The notes beneath the pieces were generated by a model. The model was not told where the DNA came from. It worked only from the letters and a program-made list of their open reading frames with translations, and did no database searches. Both the position numbers and the translations under genes were made by a program. Positions 32,432 through 40,996 of a DNA stretch of 64,000 nt are shown piece by piece. The stretch comes from Pseudarthrobacter sp. NamB4 (GTDB taxonomy: Bacteria > Actinomycetota > Actinomycetes > Actinomycetales > Micrococcaceae): NCBI RefSeq assembly GCF_005796185.1, contig NZ_VAHM01000010.1, forward strand, positions 90,516 through 154,515. Reading direction: 5' to 3'. The stretch's first letter is position 1; each line of letters starts with the position of its first letter.

Positions 32432-33417
32432 AGGACCACCTCCCGGCGGCGGGGCCGGGGATCGATGGCGGCAGAGCCAAGGTCAACGGCAGTGTTCAGG
32501 ACGACGACGAGGAGGGCCAGTGCCACGGCGGTGGCCTGGATCATGGGAATGTCCCGCCAAAAAATGGCGTGGACGAGTGCATGTCCCAGGCCCGGCCAGG
32601 CGAAGAGGCTTTCAACGATGACGACTCCTTCGATGAGGATCAGCACCTGGACACCGACGTAGGCGATCAGTGTGACCCCGGTGTTGCGCAGTATGTGCCG
32701 GAAGAACACCAGTCGGCCGTTGAGGCCCTTGGTGTAGGCGAAGTGGACGTACCCGGATTCCCTCACCTGTACGACCGTGTCGCGGGTGACGCGGGCAAAG
32801 AGCCCGGAAAGCCCGACTGCAAGGGTCACGGCCGGCAGCACGATGTTGGTTGCTTCTCCGTGGCCTGCGGCCGGGAGCACGCCAAGGTGGACGGAGAAGA
32901 CCAGGATCAGGACCAGCCCGAGGAGGAACGGAGGCAGTGCGCGTGCACCCGAAACCCAGAGATTGGTGACCCGGTCCAGCACCCCGCCGGGCCGGGTGGC
33001 GGCAAGGGCGCCGGCGGTTGCACCTGCCACGAAGGCGATGGCCAGGGCCACTGCGGCGAGCTGGATGCTGCTGGAAAGATAGAACGCCAGCTCGCCGGCG
33101 ACGGATCCTCCCGTCACCAGGGAAGTGCCGAGGTTGAAGGTGAGCAGGTCTGTGAGCCAGTCGATGAGCTGCTGCCAGACGGGCCGGTCCAGTCCCAGTT
33201 CAGCGCGGACGCTGTCCGCTGAAGCTGCGGTGACTTGGTCATATCCGTACCGGCCGGCGGCAATGCGGAAAGCGATGTCTCCGGGCAGGTTCTGCACAAT
33301 GGCGAAGCATGCCGTGGAGACCAGCAGTACGACGGCGACCGCCTGCACGGTGCGCTGGCGAAGGATGCGGGCGGCAGGACCGGAAGGAATCGGGAGCCTG
33401 GCTGAGGGTGTTCCCAT
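32428..33417 (-). CDS. ABC transporter permease, DppB/NikB type
   Basis: 329 residues. N-terminal membrane segment (about 23-42), periplasmic-side loop with LGLDRPVWQQLIDWLTDLLT, then five further segments and the EAA-like loop SGYVHFAYTKGLNGRLVFFR. Family pattern of DppB/NikB. 19 bp downstream of the binding-protein gene. Confidence 0.92.
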   Translation of the reverse strand: MGTPSARLPIPSGPAARILRQRTVQAVAVVLLVSTACFAIVQNLPGDIAFRIAAGRYGYDQVTAASADSVRAELGLDRPVWQQLIDWLTDLLTFNLGTSLVTGGSVAGELAFYLSSSIQLAAVALAIAFVAGATAGALAATRPGGVLDRVTNLWVSGARALPPFLLGLVLILVFSVHLGVLPAAGHGEATNIVLPAVTLAVGLSGLFARVTRDTVVQVRESGYVHFAYTKGLNGRLVFFRHILRNTGVTLIAYVGVQVLILIEGVVIVESLFAWPGLGHALVHAIFWRDIPMIQATAVALALLVVVLNTAVDLGSAAIDPRPRRREVVL

Positions 33418-33436
33418 GGAAGCTTTTCCGCCCCTT

Positions 33437-34990
33437 CTACTTCGACCAGGTCAGGTCGGTCAGACGCCAGGAGCGCTCAAGGGGATCCAGGACAAGGCCC
33501 TCGACTCTGTCACTGACCACGGCGCTTTGCCGGTACCACGCGACGGGGATCACCGGGAGCTCGCTGTGCAGGATGTCGGTGACCGCGCGCCGGTTCTCCT
33601 CCAGGTTGCCGGTGTCGGCGCCGGTGGCCATGTCCTGCAGTGTCGAGGTCAGCTCTGCATTGTTCCAACCCATGGCGCCGTAGTCAGCACCGCCGGGCCT
33701 GAAGTCGTCCGCGAGGGTTACCAGCGCGTCAGGCACAAGTGCGTAGTTCCGGGAGTACAGTGCCAGTTCCAGTGAACCGTCCTGGTGTCCGGCAGGGATC
33801 TCGCTCGAGTTGCCGATTTTCACGTCCAGGGCGATTCCCACGTCTTTCAGCTTTGCCTGGATGGCGGTGGCCAGCAGTGGCAGTTCCGGGCGGTCAGGGA
33901 AGGTGCGCAGGCTGACCGAGAACTTTTTCCCGTCGCGCTCAAGGATCCCGTCGGTCCCCGGGGCCCAGCCGGCCTCGGCCAACAGCTTCTTCGCTTCGTC
34001 CGCATCGTGGCTCAGCGGCGTGACATCATCCTGGTGCCACTCCGGCAGCGAGGGCGGGAACAGCTGGGTGGCGGCCATTTCAGGATCTCGAAGCAGCGCT
34101 GTTGCCATCGCTTCGCGGTCCAGGGCCAGGCTCAGTGCCTGGCGGACGCGGGCGTCGCTTAGGATCTCGTGTCCTGCATTGGCCTTCATCAGGATGGTCC
34201 TGGGGAGAGTTACCGCTGCGATATCCAGTTTGCCGGCCTGTTTGATCCGCTGCAGGCTGGTGGGGTCCATTCCGAATGTGACGTCGGCCTGTCCGCTTTC
34301 GGCCATCAGTGCACGGCTTTCGGCCCTTCCCACCGCCTGGTAGTGGACCTCCGCAATCGCCGGCTTTTCGTCCTGCCACTGGTCAGAGACAGCCAGTTCG
34401 ATGGTGGCCGGCTGCTCCAGCCGGGTCACCTTGTAGGGGCCGGAGCCCACGATCTCGGTGACTGTCCGGTCGGCTGCGTATGAGCTGGGGGCAAGAATCT
34501 GTGTGCTGGTGTGGGCGAGGACGGCGGGCAGCGGGGCGTACGGCTGCGTCAGGTCCACGCGAACTGCCGCGCCCTCGGCCGTGATGGACTTGACCGGGAC
34601 GGCTGCAAGGGGACTTGCCGCCTTGGTCCGTGCGGTCTCCAGTGCGCCGACGACGGAATCAGCAGTCACCGCGGTCCCGTCGTGGAAAGCGGCACCCTCG
34701 CGCAGCGTGAAGCGCCAGGAGAGCTTATCCGGGGAAGCCTCCCACGCCGTGGCCAGCCCAGGCTGCAGTGCCCCCTGGTTGTCCGCGTCAACCAGGGTTT
34801 CAGCCACCTGCAGGCGGGTGAAGAACCCCCCGCTGGTAGACGGGTCAAGGCTGTGAAGCTCGAACTGCCCCACCACCTTCAATGGCTGCTGTACGCCCTG
34901 GTTCTTTGCTGGGCTTTGCCCGGCACATCCGGCCATCATCAATACCGCGGCAGCTGACGCCCCCACCATTCTTATCCTGCGCCCAAGCAT
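33437..34990 (-). CDS. Family-5 extracellular solute-binding lipoprotein
   Basis: 517 residues. MLGRRIRMVGASAAAVLMMAG-C is a lipoprotein signal (Cys at about 22). The SBP_bac_5 body follows: LDPSTSGGFFTRLQVAETLV, KLSWRFTLREGAAFHDG, DARVRQALSLALDREAMA and the WAPGTDGILERDGKKF region. Members bind peptides, nickel or metal-metallophore complexes. Standing beside znu and zur, uptake of a zinc complex is the best guess, unproven. AGGGAG lies 8 nt before the ATG. First gene of a four-gene operon. Confidence 0.9.
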   Translation of the reverse strand: MLGRRIRMVGASAAAVLMMAGCAGQSPAKNQGVQQPLKVVGQFELHSLDPSTSGGFFTRLQVAETLVDADNQGALQPGLATAWEASPDKLSWRFTLREGAAFHDGTAVTADSVVGALETARTKAASPLAAVPVKSITAEGAAVRVDLTQPYAPLPAVLAHTSTQILAPSSYAADRTVTEIVGSGPYKVTRLEQPATIELAVSDQWQDEKPAIAEVHYQAVGRAESRALMAESGQADVTFGMDPTSLQRIKQAGKLDIAAVTLPRTILMKANAGHEILSDARVRQALSLALDREAMATALLRDPEMAATQLFPPSLPEWHQDDVTPLSHDADEAKKLLAEAGWAPGTDGILERDGKKFSVSLRTFPDRPELPLLATAIQAKLKDVGIALDVKIGNSSEIPAGHQDGSLELALYSRNYALVPDALVTLADDFRPGGADYGAMGWNNAELTSTLQDMATGADTGNLEENRRAVTDILHSELPVIPVAWYRQSAVVSDRVEGLVLDPLERSWRLTDLTWSK

Positions 34991-35037
34991 GGGTCCGCTC
35001 CCTCTTTGGTTGCCAAGCTGTTCGGTTCCGACGCGTT

Positions 35038-35067
35038 ACACTAGTTGCAACCGATTATCATTAGCAA
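35038..35067 (-). promoter_or_regulatory. Promoter and palindromic operator of the family-5 ABC operon
   Basis: On the minus strand -35 TTGCTA (35067-35062) and -10 TAGTGT (35043-35038) are 18 bp apart. A 23-bp imperfect palindrome (35045-35067) with ends TTGC/GCAA and core ATGATAATCGGTT overlaps -35 and spacer. TGATAAT equals a Zur/Fur half-site; the other half is poor. Metal-dependent repression is plausible. Confidence 0.5.
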
Positions 35068-35196
35068 ATGTCTGGCTTGGGTCTCGTAAAGCAACAACCT
35101 AGGGCCGCCGAGCACACCAGTGGATTATCCAGCCGCTCGCTAGAGTAAGTCGCGAGGGAAGGCAGGTGTGCAGTGACCTACAACAGGGAGACCGGT

Positions 35197-36468
35197 ATGG
35201 CCGGCACCGTGCTGCGCGAGCGGTACCGGGTAGGCGAAGTGCTGGGCCACGGCGGCATGGGGAGCGTGTACCGCGGGAAGGACCTTGTCCTGGACCGGGA
35301 CGTGGCGCTGAAGATCTTCCGCGACGACATCTCCAGCCCCGAGGAACTGGCCAGGCAGCAGGCAGAGGCCCGGATGCTCGCGCAGCTGAACCACCATGGC
35401 CTGGTCACGCTCTTCGATACCGGCACGCTGCTCCGCGGCCAGCGGGAAGTGCCGTTCCTGGTCATGGAGCTTGTTCCGGGAACAGATCTGCACCGGCACC
35501 TTGCAGCCGGACCCCTGACCGGTGCTGAAACGGCACGGCTGGGCGCTGAACTGGCCGAAGCGCTGCGGTACATCCATCACCGCGGCGTGGTGCACCGCGA
35601 CGTGAAGCCCGCCAACATCCTCCTGACCCGCTACGCGGCTGATGCGCCGCTGCGGCCCAAGCTCGCGGATTTCGGCATCGCACGGATGCTCGACGGCGTC
35701 CGGGTCACCGCCACGAACATGGTCCCCGGAACGGCTGCCTACCTCAGCCCTGAACAGGCCCGCGGGGACAAGGTGGAGCCGCCGGCGGACATCTACTCCC
35801 TGGGGCTGGTGCTGCTGGAGGCCCTGACGGGCACCGTGGCGTTTCCCGGCCCTCCGCTGGAAGCCGCCGTGGCCCGGCTCTCCCGCGGTCCCCATATCCC
35901 TGATTCCCTGGGCCGGCAGTGGACGTCCCTGCTCGCGGGCATGACAGCACAGGACCCGCAGGACCGGCCTGATGCGGCCACTGTCGCTGCAGCGCTGGGC
36001 ACCGGCGTCGGCTGGGGATTGCCGGCGGAAGAGGCGCCCGAAACGGAAGCAGCCCCCGCAGCACCCGCGGACACCAAGGTCCTGGACCCGCACGCAGCCG
36101 GGATGACGCCCACCGCCAGGCCGCCGAAGCCGTGCGGTGAGCGGCTGCCCGCGCTGCAGGAGAGCCAGGCAACCAACGCCACCTTCTGGCAGCCTGCCCC
36201 GCAGATACCCGCCCGCGCCCCGGCCTCGGCGCAACCGGCCTCGCAACCAAAGCCGGCCAACCAGCGCCTGCGGGAAAAGTTCGGGCAGGTGCGTGGACGC
36301 CGGTGGTTGGTCCTGGCAGCGGCAGCCGCGATCGCCGTCGTGCTGGGAATCGTGCTGCTGACCACCATCCAGCGGCCGGCCCCCGCCCCGGTGGAGACGC
36401 CGGGACCAACCATCCCCGGGCAGCTGGGCGAGCACTTCAAGGAACTGGAAGAAAGCGTCACCCCATGA
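35197..36468 (+). CDS. Membrane-anchored Ser/Thr protein kinase (PknB type)
   Basis: 423 residues from ATG 35197 (AGGGAG 6 nt upstream); GTG 35173 would add 8. Kinase domain about 8-270: GHGGMGSVYRG, VALKIF Lys, HRDVKPANIL catalytic loop, DFGIARML, APE-equivalent SPEQA. A Pro/Ala-rich juxtamembrane stretch follows, then a membrane helix near 372-394 (WLVLAAAAAIAVVLGIVLL) and a short outside tail with no PASTA repeats. Overlaps the lipoprotein gene by 4 bp (ATGA), so they likely act together. Confidence 0.93.
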   Translation: MAGTVLRERYRVGEVLGHGGMGSVYRGKDLVLDRDVALKIFRDDISSPEELARQQAEARMLAQLNHHGLVTLFDTGTLLRGQREVPFLVMELVPGTDLHRHLAAGPLTGAETARLGAELAEALRYIHHRGVVHRDVKPANILLTRYAADAPLRPKLADFGIARMLDGVRVTATNMVPGTAAYLSPEQARGDKVEPPADIYSLGLVLLEALTGTVAFPGPPLEAAVARLSRGPHIPDSLGRQWTSLLAGMTAQDPQDRPDAATVAAALGTGVGWGLPAEEAPETEAAPAAPADTKVLDPHAAGMTPTARPPKPCGERLPALQESQATNATFWQPAPQIPARAPASAQPASQPKPANQRLREKFGQVRGRRWLVLAAAAAIAVVLGIVLLTTIQRPAPAPVETPGPTIPGQLGEHFKELEESVTP

Positions 36469-36962
36469 TCAACGACCCATTGCGCAGACTCCTGACCGGC
36501 TTCCTGGCCGCCGTCGTTGCCATACTTGTCCTGACTTCCTGCGCCGGGCAGCCTGACCTGGACGGCGGTGTGGCATCGCAGCTGCAGCAGCGGGTGGCCA
36601 CGGCAAAGCAGCACGCCGCCCAACAGGACTTCCCGACGGCGCTGGCAGAGCTCGACCAGCTGGGCCGGGAGGTGGCGGCGGCTGCTGAACAGGGCCGGAT
36701 GTCGGAGCAGCGAAAGAACAGGATTGAGGCTGCCATCGGCAGCATCAGGAGTGAGCTGGAAGCAGCGATGGCCCCGGCACCGGAGCCTGCCCCCACCCAG
36801 GATTCCCCGGCGCCTGCTCCACCGGAAAAAGAAGACTCAAAGAAGCAGGAAGAGGAAGCGAAGAAGCAGGAGGAAGAGGCAAAGAAGGAAGCCGAGAAGC
36901 AGAAAGAGGAGGAGGAAAAGGAGTCCGACAAGGACAAGGAGGAGGACAAGGGCAACGGTTGA
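36465..36962 (+). CDS. Lipoprotein with charged coiled-coil tail
   Basis: 165 residues, starting in the kinase stop. LLTGFLAAVVAILVLTSC is a lipoprotein signal with Cys at about 25. A helical domain (about 30-100) precedes a Pro linker and a long Lys/Glu repeat tail (about 120-165, KKQEEEAKKQEEEAKK) that should form a charged helix reaching into the wall. No family recognised. As partner of the kinase it might sense or tether, but this is inference. Confidence 0.85.
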   Translation: MINDPLRRLLTGFLAAVVAILVLTSCAGQPDLDGGVASQLQQRVATAKQHAAQQDFPTALAELDQLGREVAAAAEQGRMSEQRKNRIEAAIGSIRSELEAAMAPAPEPAPTQDSPAPAPPEKEDSKKQEEEAKKQEEEAKKEAEKQKEEEEKESDKDKEEDKGNG

Positions 36963-36972
36963 GTGCCGCCAC

Positions 36973-37492
36973 CTACGCGGCGGCCGGCCTGGCGCGGAGC
37001 GTACGTGACGGGGTGGCCGCGGCAAGTATCCCCAGCAGGACGATCACGGCGGCGACCCGCTGCCACTCGCCGTCGAACACGTCAAGCTTCGTGGATTCGG
37101 AGGCGTTGAAGGAGGCGTGCAGGAGCCCCGCGATGAGCACGGTGTAGCCCGATCCCACAGAGGCGATCCCATCAGCAGGCGGAAGAGCGGGGCGAAAAGG
37201 AACAGCACCGCCCAGGAGAGAGCGGCGTCGGTCCAGGGCGTGCCGGTGAAGCCCTTCTCGGCGAAGGCGAAGGGCAGATGGATGAGTGCAAACGGGCTGA
37301 TGCCAGCGCCACCAGCAGCAGGGGCAGCCAGACTAGGGGCGGTGCCTCCGTGATGAGGGGCAGCAGCACCACCGGCAGGAGCACGACGACGGCAGCCAGC
37401 AGCGTAAGCGCTGTCCTCCAGGCAACGGCCCGACGGGGGGGCGCTTCGGTGGCGGTTGCGCCGTGGGCCGGCCATATCCAGTGGGAGTTCAT
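36973..37492 (-). pseudogene. Broken CPBP-type intramembrane protease gene
   Basis: Three frames on the minus strand make one protein: MNSHWIWP...LLPLITEAPPLVWLPLLL (37492 to about 37305), then FALIHLPFAFAEKGFTGTPW...LFRLLMGS (to about 37155), then YTVLIAGLLHASFNASESTK to the stop at 36973. The second and third carry CPBP motifs FxxxH and HxSFN. The EExxxR motif that should come before FALIH is missing, so a deletion accompanies the frame change. It abuts the lipoprotein gene's stop (10 bp). Confidence 0.75.
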
Positions 37493-37670
37493 GGCATAGG
37501 GGGAGGGGTGGCTGGGGAACTTTGTATGAGCTGGTCAGTCTTTTTCGAGGATCCGCCCAAAGACAATGGCCTTCTAGGGCTGAAGGTCCTTCTGATCCCA
37601 CTAGCTCGGGCTTCAGCCAGACCCGCTAGGCCCTACAGTAATCGGTAGTGCTGCTGGACCGCGTCCAGGG

Positions 37671-37967
37671 TTGCTACGCGGCACCGTACTCGAGACGGTC
37701 CCCCTCGCCGACGCAGTACTTGCCCTGATCCCCGAGCCGTCCTCGCAGGGGGAGAACCGGGAGCCGCTGCAGTCGCTCTGCCGCCTGATCGACACTTCGG
37801 GGGGAACCTGGCAGGGCGACTTAGTCGGAAGCCGCAGCCTCCCGGCCGTTCTGTCGCCGTTGTTCAATGGGCAGCCCAGGTCGGAACAGGAATGGGAAGC
37901 GCTGCCACTGAGGGACTCCCGGCCCGGCTACCTCCAAGCCAAGGCTGTCCCGCACCGCTGGGCCTGA
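37671..37967 (+). CDS. Uncharacterised ORF before galU
   Basis: Possible 98-residue protein from TTG 37671, open upstream to a TAG near 37605. Codons are GC-rich in third positions like real genes and the product (VPLADAVLALIPEPSSQGEN) is not low-complexity, but there is no clear ribosome site and no family. May be a remnant 3' end of a lost gene. This 575-bp gap before galU holds nothing else I recognise. Confidence 0.3.
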   Translation: MLRGTVLETVPLADAVLALIPEPSSQGENREPLQSLCRLIDTSGGTWQGDLVGSRSLPAVLSPLFNGQPRSEQEWEALPLRDSRPGYLQAKAVPHRWA

Positions 37968-38067
37968 CCCCGGTAGAACCTTTTGCCTATACTCCGCACC
38001 GGAGACCTCCTCCGGCTGCAAGGAGAAGAATTGCCTTTGTCCACCGCTGATTTGTAAGGTTCAACCT

Positions 38068-38958
38068 ATGACTATGGGCAAAGCCATCACCAAAGCCGTC
38101 ATTCCTGCTGCCGGATTGGGGACTCGCTTCCTGCCCGCCACCAAGGCAATGCCGAAGGAAATGCTGCCGGTCGTAGATCGGCCGGCCATCCAGTACGTTG
38201 TTGAGGAGGCCGTCAACGCCGGCCTCAAGGACCTGTTGATGATTACGGGGCGGAACAAGCGCTCCCTCGAGGACCACTTCGACCGCGAACCGGGCCTGGA
38301 GCGTGCTCTCGAGGCCAAGGGTGATAAGGACAAGCTTGAGTCTGTGGAGCACGCCTCTGAGCTGGGACCCATCCACTACGTCAGGCAGGGTGAGGCCAAG
38401 GGCTTGGGCCATGCGGTGCTGTGCGCTGCTCAGCACGTCGGGAATGACCCCTTCGCCGTGCTGCTGGGCGACGACCTCATTGATGAGGCCGAGGATCTGT
38501 TGAGCACCATGATGCGGGTTCAGCAGAAGACTGGCGGTTCCGTTATCGCACTGATCGAGGTGGACCCGTCCCAGATCAGCGCTTACGGCTGCGCGGACAT
38601 CACTCCGGTCGACGGCGAGGATTACGTCCGCGTCAACAGCATGGTGGAGAAGCCCGCAGTGGGGGAGGCGCCATCGAACCTTGCCATGATCGGCCGTTAC
38701 GTGCTGCACCCGTCGGTTTTCGGTGTCCTGGAGAACACCGAGCCGGGCCGCGGCGGCGAGATCCAGCTGACCGACGCACTGCAGACCCTGGCCGCCGGCG
38801 ATGGTGAAGGCTCCGGCGTGTATGGCGTGGTCTTCAAGGGCCGCCGTTTTGATACCGGCGATAAGCTGAGCTACCTCAAGGCCGTTATTACCCTGGCCTC
38901 CGAGCGCGTCGAGTTCGGTGAGGACCTGAAGACCTGGATGAAGGGCTTCGTGAACTGA
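38068..38958 (+). CDS. galU: UTP-glucose-1-phosphate uridylyltransferase
   Basis: 296 residues. AVIPAAGLGTRFLPATKAMP is the nucleotide-binding start, followed by KEMLPVVDRPAIQYVVEEA, LLGDDLIDE (metal Asp), VEKP and GRRFDTGDKLSYLKA. Makes UDP-glucose for cell-envelope polymers and sets the left border of the polysaccharide locus. ATG 38074 is an alternative start. Confidence 0.95.
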   Translation: MTMGKAITKAVIPAAGLGTRFLPATKAMPKEMLPVVDRPAIQYVVEEAVNAGLKDLLMITGRNKRSLEDHFDREPGLERALEAKGDKDKLESVEHASELGPIHYVRQGEAKGLGHAVLCAAQHVGNDPFAVLLGDDLIDEAEDLLSTMMRVQQKTGGSVIALIEVDPSQISAYGCADITPVDGEDYVRVNSMVEKPAVGEAPSNLAMIGRYVLHPSVFGVLENTEPGRGGEIQLTDALQTLAAGDGEGSGVYGVVFKGRRFDTGDKLSYLKAVITLASERVEFGEDLKTWMKGFVN

Positions 38959-38976
38959 CTGACGCTCCGCTTATTG

Positions 38977-39012
38977 AATAGGGCCCCGCGATCTGCAAGG
39001 GCCCTATTTCAT
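38977..39012. terminator. Bidirectional terminator between galU and the GH79-like gene
   Basis: AATAGGGCCC (38977-38986) pairs perfectly with GGGCCCTATT (38999-39008), 12-nt loop, with T-rich sequence at both ends. Confidence 0.85.
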
Positions 39013-39022
39013 TGCCGGGTAA

Positions 39023-40708
39023 CTAGTAGGTGAAGTTTAAGACCGTCACTGTGCCTGCCGTGAGCTTGATGGTCTGATCCTGGGACCCATATTCGAAGCC
39101 GGGTACCGTCGGCCGTTCCGGCACGGGGGCGGGGCCGGAATCGGCTCCGTCAATAACCGTTTGGTCTTCGGCTTCGTAGCTGGGACCGGACAGCTGAGAC
39201 ATGGTGCCAGTTACGGGCTGCTGCGGAAGCCTAAGTTGTACTTCAGTTTGCGCCGCGACTTGCGGGTCGTTCTGGTTCACGATCACCACTGTTGTACTTC
39301 CGTCCGGGCTCTTCAAAGCGTAGTTGTACACGAGGCCCCCTCCCGAACTCTGCAGTTCGAGGAACTTTCCACCCTCGAGATCCGACACCATAGCTAGCCC
39401 GAAGAAGTTTGCGCGGGCCGCGAACTCTCCGTTTGGCTTCAGGTAGGGACCACCGCTGCACAGCATGGACATAGGTGGGCCACCTGTGCATGTCAACAGG
39501 GAGCTGTGGAAGCCGATCCGGGTGATTCCCAGCTTGGCGGCGTTGAGGACGTAGTCCGCCGTCCAGAGGGCGGAGGCGTGGGTCCGGGACGTTTCGTTCG
39601 ACCCAGGACATGCAGCTATCCCGGTTTCCGAAAGCCAAGTTTCAAGCGCTGCTGCTTGTGCCGCCTCAAGAGCAGCCTTTTGATAGTCCTCTGCACGTAT
39701 GTGCATCAGCGGGGTCATGAGGTTGGCCAGGGTCGGTGATGCCTTCGGATCGACGGCACCATCGCAGCTGTACAGAGGATAGTTGTGGAAGGTGAAGATC
39801 TTCTTCTGGGGTATGTCGGCGTCAATGAAGGGCTTCCACCATGCCTGGCTATATGCACCAGGACCAGCGATTGGAACGTCAGGGGCCACGGCATGGATAG
39901 CCTTTGCATAGGCCTTCAGCTCCCGGACGTAATCCTCAGGAGTGTATCCTTTCGGCCGGAGACCGTTCGTACCGTACCCGTTGGGCTCATTGCCGATGGT
40001 GACGCTGAGCAGCCGATCACCAAGAATTGCGTCAGCATTCTTCACCATGTCGGCAGCACGGTCCGGCTCGTAGTGGCCCAGATCCACAGTGAGGGCAACC
40101 TGCGCATCGGCGGCTTCCAGCAACGTGTTCACACGAATGAGGTCGTCAGGACCAACGGCACGAACCGGGTGAGCCTTATCGCCCTTATATGAACCCGGTG
40201 CTGCTTCGCCGGTCGATGTCCAAAAAAAGCGGCGGTCCACTGCATTTCCGCCGAAACGCAACACGGGCCCGTCCACCTCGCGGAGAAGTTTCACCATGGA
40301 TGCGTTCTGGCTGCTGAGCTGGAGGTCCGCCAAGTCGGTCGCCTCAAGAGAGATGCCAGCCATGCCCTGCGGCAGGGAGGTGCCCGTCTCCCGGTCAGTG
40401 ACCTCTATAGTAAGCGGTTCCACCTTCTTCAGGGGGGATCCCGTCGGTGGGCCCGACTGTTCGTAATAGGTAACAGGTGGTGCCGGGGGAAGCGAACGGG
40501 TGGGCGGTGCAGTGGGCTCCGCGGAGGAAGGGGCGGTGGAGGATTCCGGGGTGGAGGGTGTGCAGCCCGAGACGATCAGTGCCAGTCCGAACAGCGCCGT
40601 CAAGGCAGCGCGCGGACTAACAGTGGAGGTTCTCGGCTTCCGTTCGATCTTCGCCTTCGCCCGATCCTCGTGCCGGGTATCGGGGAGATCGGGATTAGGG
40701 CTGGGCAT
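39023..40708 (-). CDS. GH79-like glycoside hydrolase lipoprotein
   Basis: 561 residues. After a charged N-terminus, ALTALFGLALIVSGC gives a lipobox at about 50, then a Ser/Pro/Thr linker (55-100). The catalytic barrel has TIGNEPNGYG near 245 (acid/base Glu) and TWLSETGIA near 360 (nucleophile Glu), and a C-terminal beta-sandwich with VVIVNQNDP. This matches GH79 (heparanase/beta-glucuronidase) or a related family. It would sit on the outer membrane face and could trim a glucuronate-containing polymer from the neighbouring locus. Confidence 0.8.
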   Translation of the reverse strand: MPSPNPDLPDTRHEDRAKAKIERKPRTSTVSPRAALTALFGLALIVSGCTPSTPESSTAPSSAEPTAPPTRSLPPAPPVTYYEQSGPPTGSPLKKVEPLTIEVTDRETGTSLPQGMAGISLEATDLADLQLSSQNASMVKLLREVDGPVLRFGGNAVDRRFFWTSTGEAAPGSYKGDKAHPVRAVGPDDLIRVNTLLEAADAQVALTVDLGHYEPDRAADMVKNADAILGDRLLSVTIGNEPNGYGTNGLRPKGYTPEDYVRELKAYAKAIHAVAPDVPIAGPGAYSQAWWKPFIDADIPQKKIFTFHNYPLYSCDGAVDPKASPTLANLMTPLMHIRAEDYQKAALEAAQAAALETWLSETGIAACPGSNETSRTHASALWTADYVLNAAKLGITRIGFHSSLLTCTGGPPMSMLCSGGPYLKPNGEFAARANFFGLAMVSDLEGGKFLELQSSGGGLVYNYALKSPDGSTTVVIVNQNDPQVAAQTEVQLRLPQQPVTGTMSQLSGPSYEAEDQTVIDGADSGPAPVPERPTVPGFEYGSQDQTIKLTAGTVTVLNFTY

Positions 40709-40912
40709 GAAGAATCTCCAGGGTCAACGGGTGGGTGTGGACTTAGCTTAGCGAACCTACGAGGCTCCATTGCCCATGTCCCTTTCTGCCGCGACTGAAT
40801 CCGCTCGGCGCCCGGGTGGTGCTTAGCAGGGGCTGTTCAAGGATCCTGGCGGAACCTGAAGGATGAGGGAAGTCGAGTATGCTGGGGACGAAACTTCAAC
40901 TTGACTCGGCTT

Positions 40913-40944
40913 GCCTCAGATTCTCATCATTTTGATTCTGAGGC
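40913..40944 (+). promoter_or_regulatory. Inverted repeat upstream of the EPS block
   Basis: GCCTCAGA (40913-40920) and TCTGAGGC (40937-40944) form a perfect 8-bp dyad around ATTCTCATCATTTTGA, 52 bp before the GTG at 40997 and just after a -35-like TTGACT at 40911. Candidate operator or early hairpin for the polysaccharide operon. Confidence 0.45.
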
Positions 40945-40996
40945 ACTGTCAACGCTTTGCCGGGGGACCAACCGAGCCGTGGGGGGCGCGAACATC

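Noticed and set aside
35140..36435. 431-residue minus-strand frame opposite the kinase
   Set aside because: Complement of the kinase gene; no recognisable domain.
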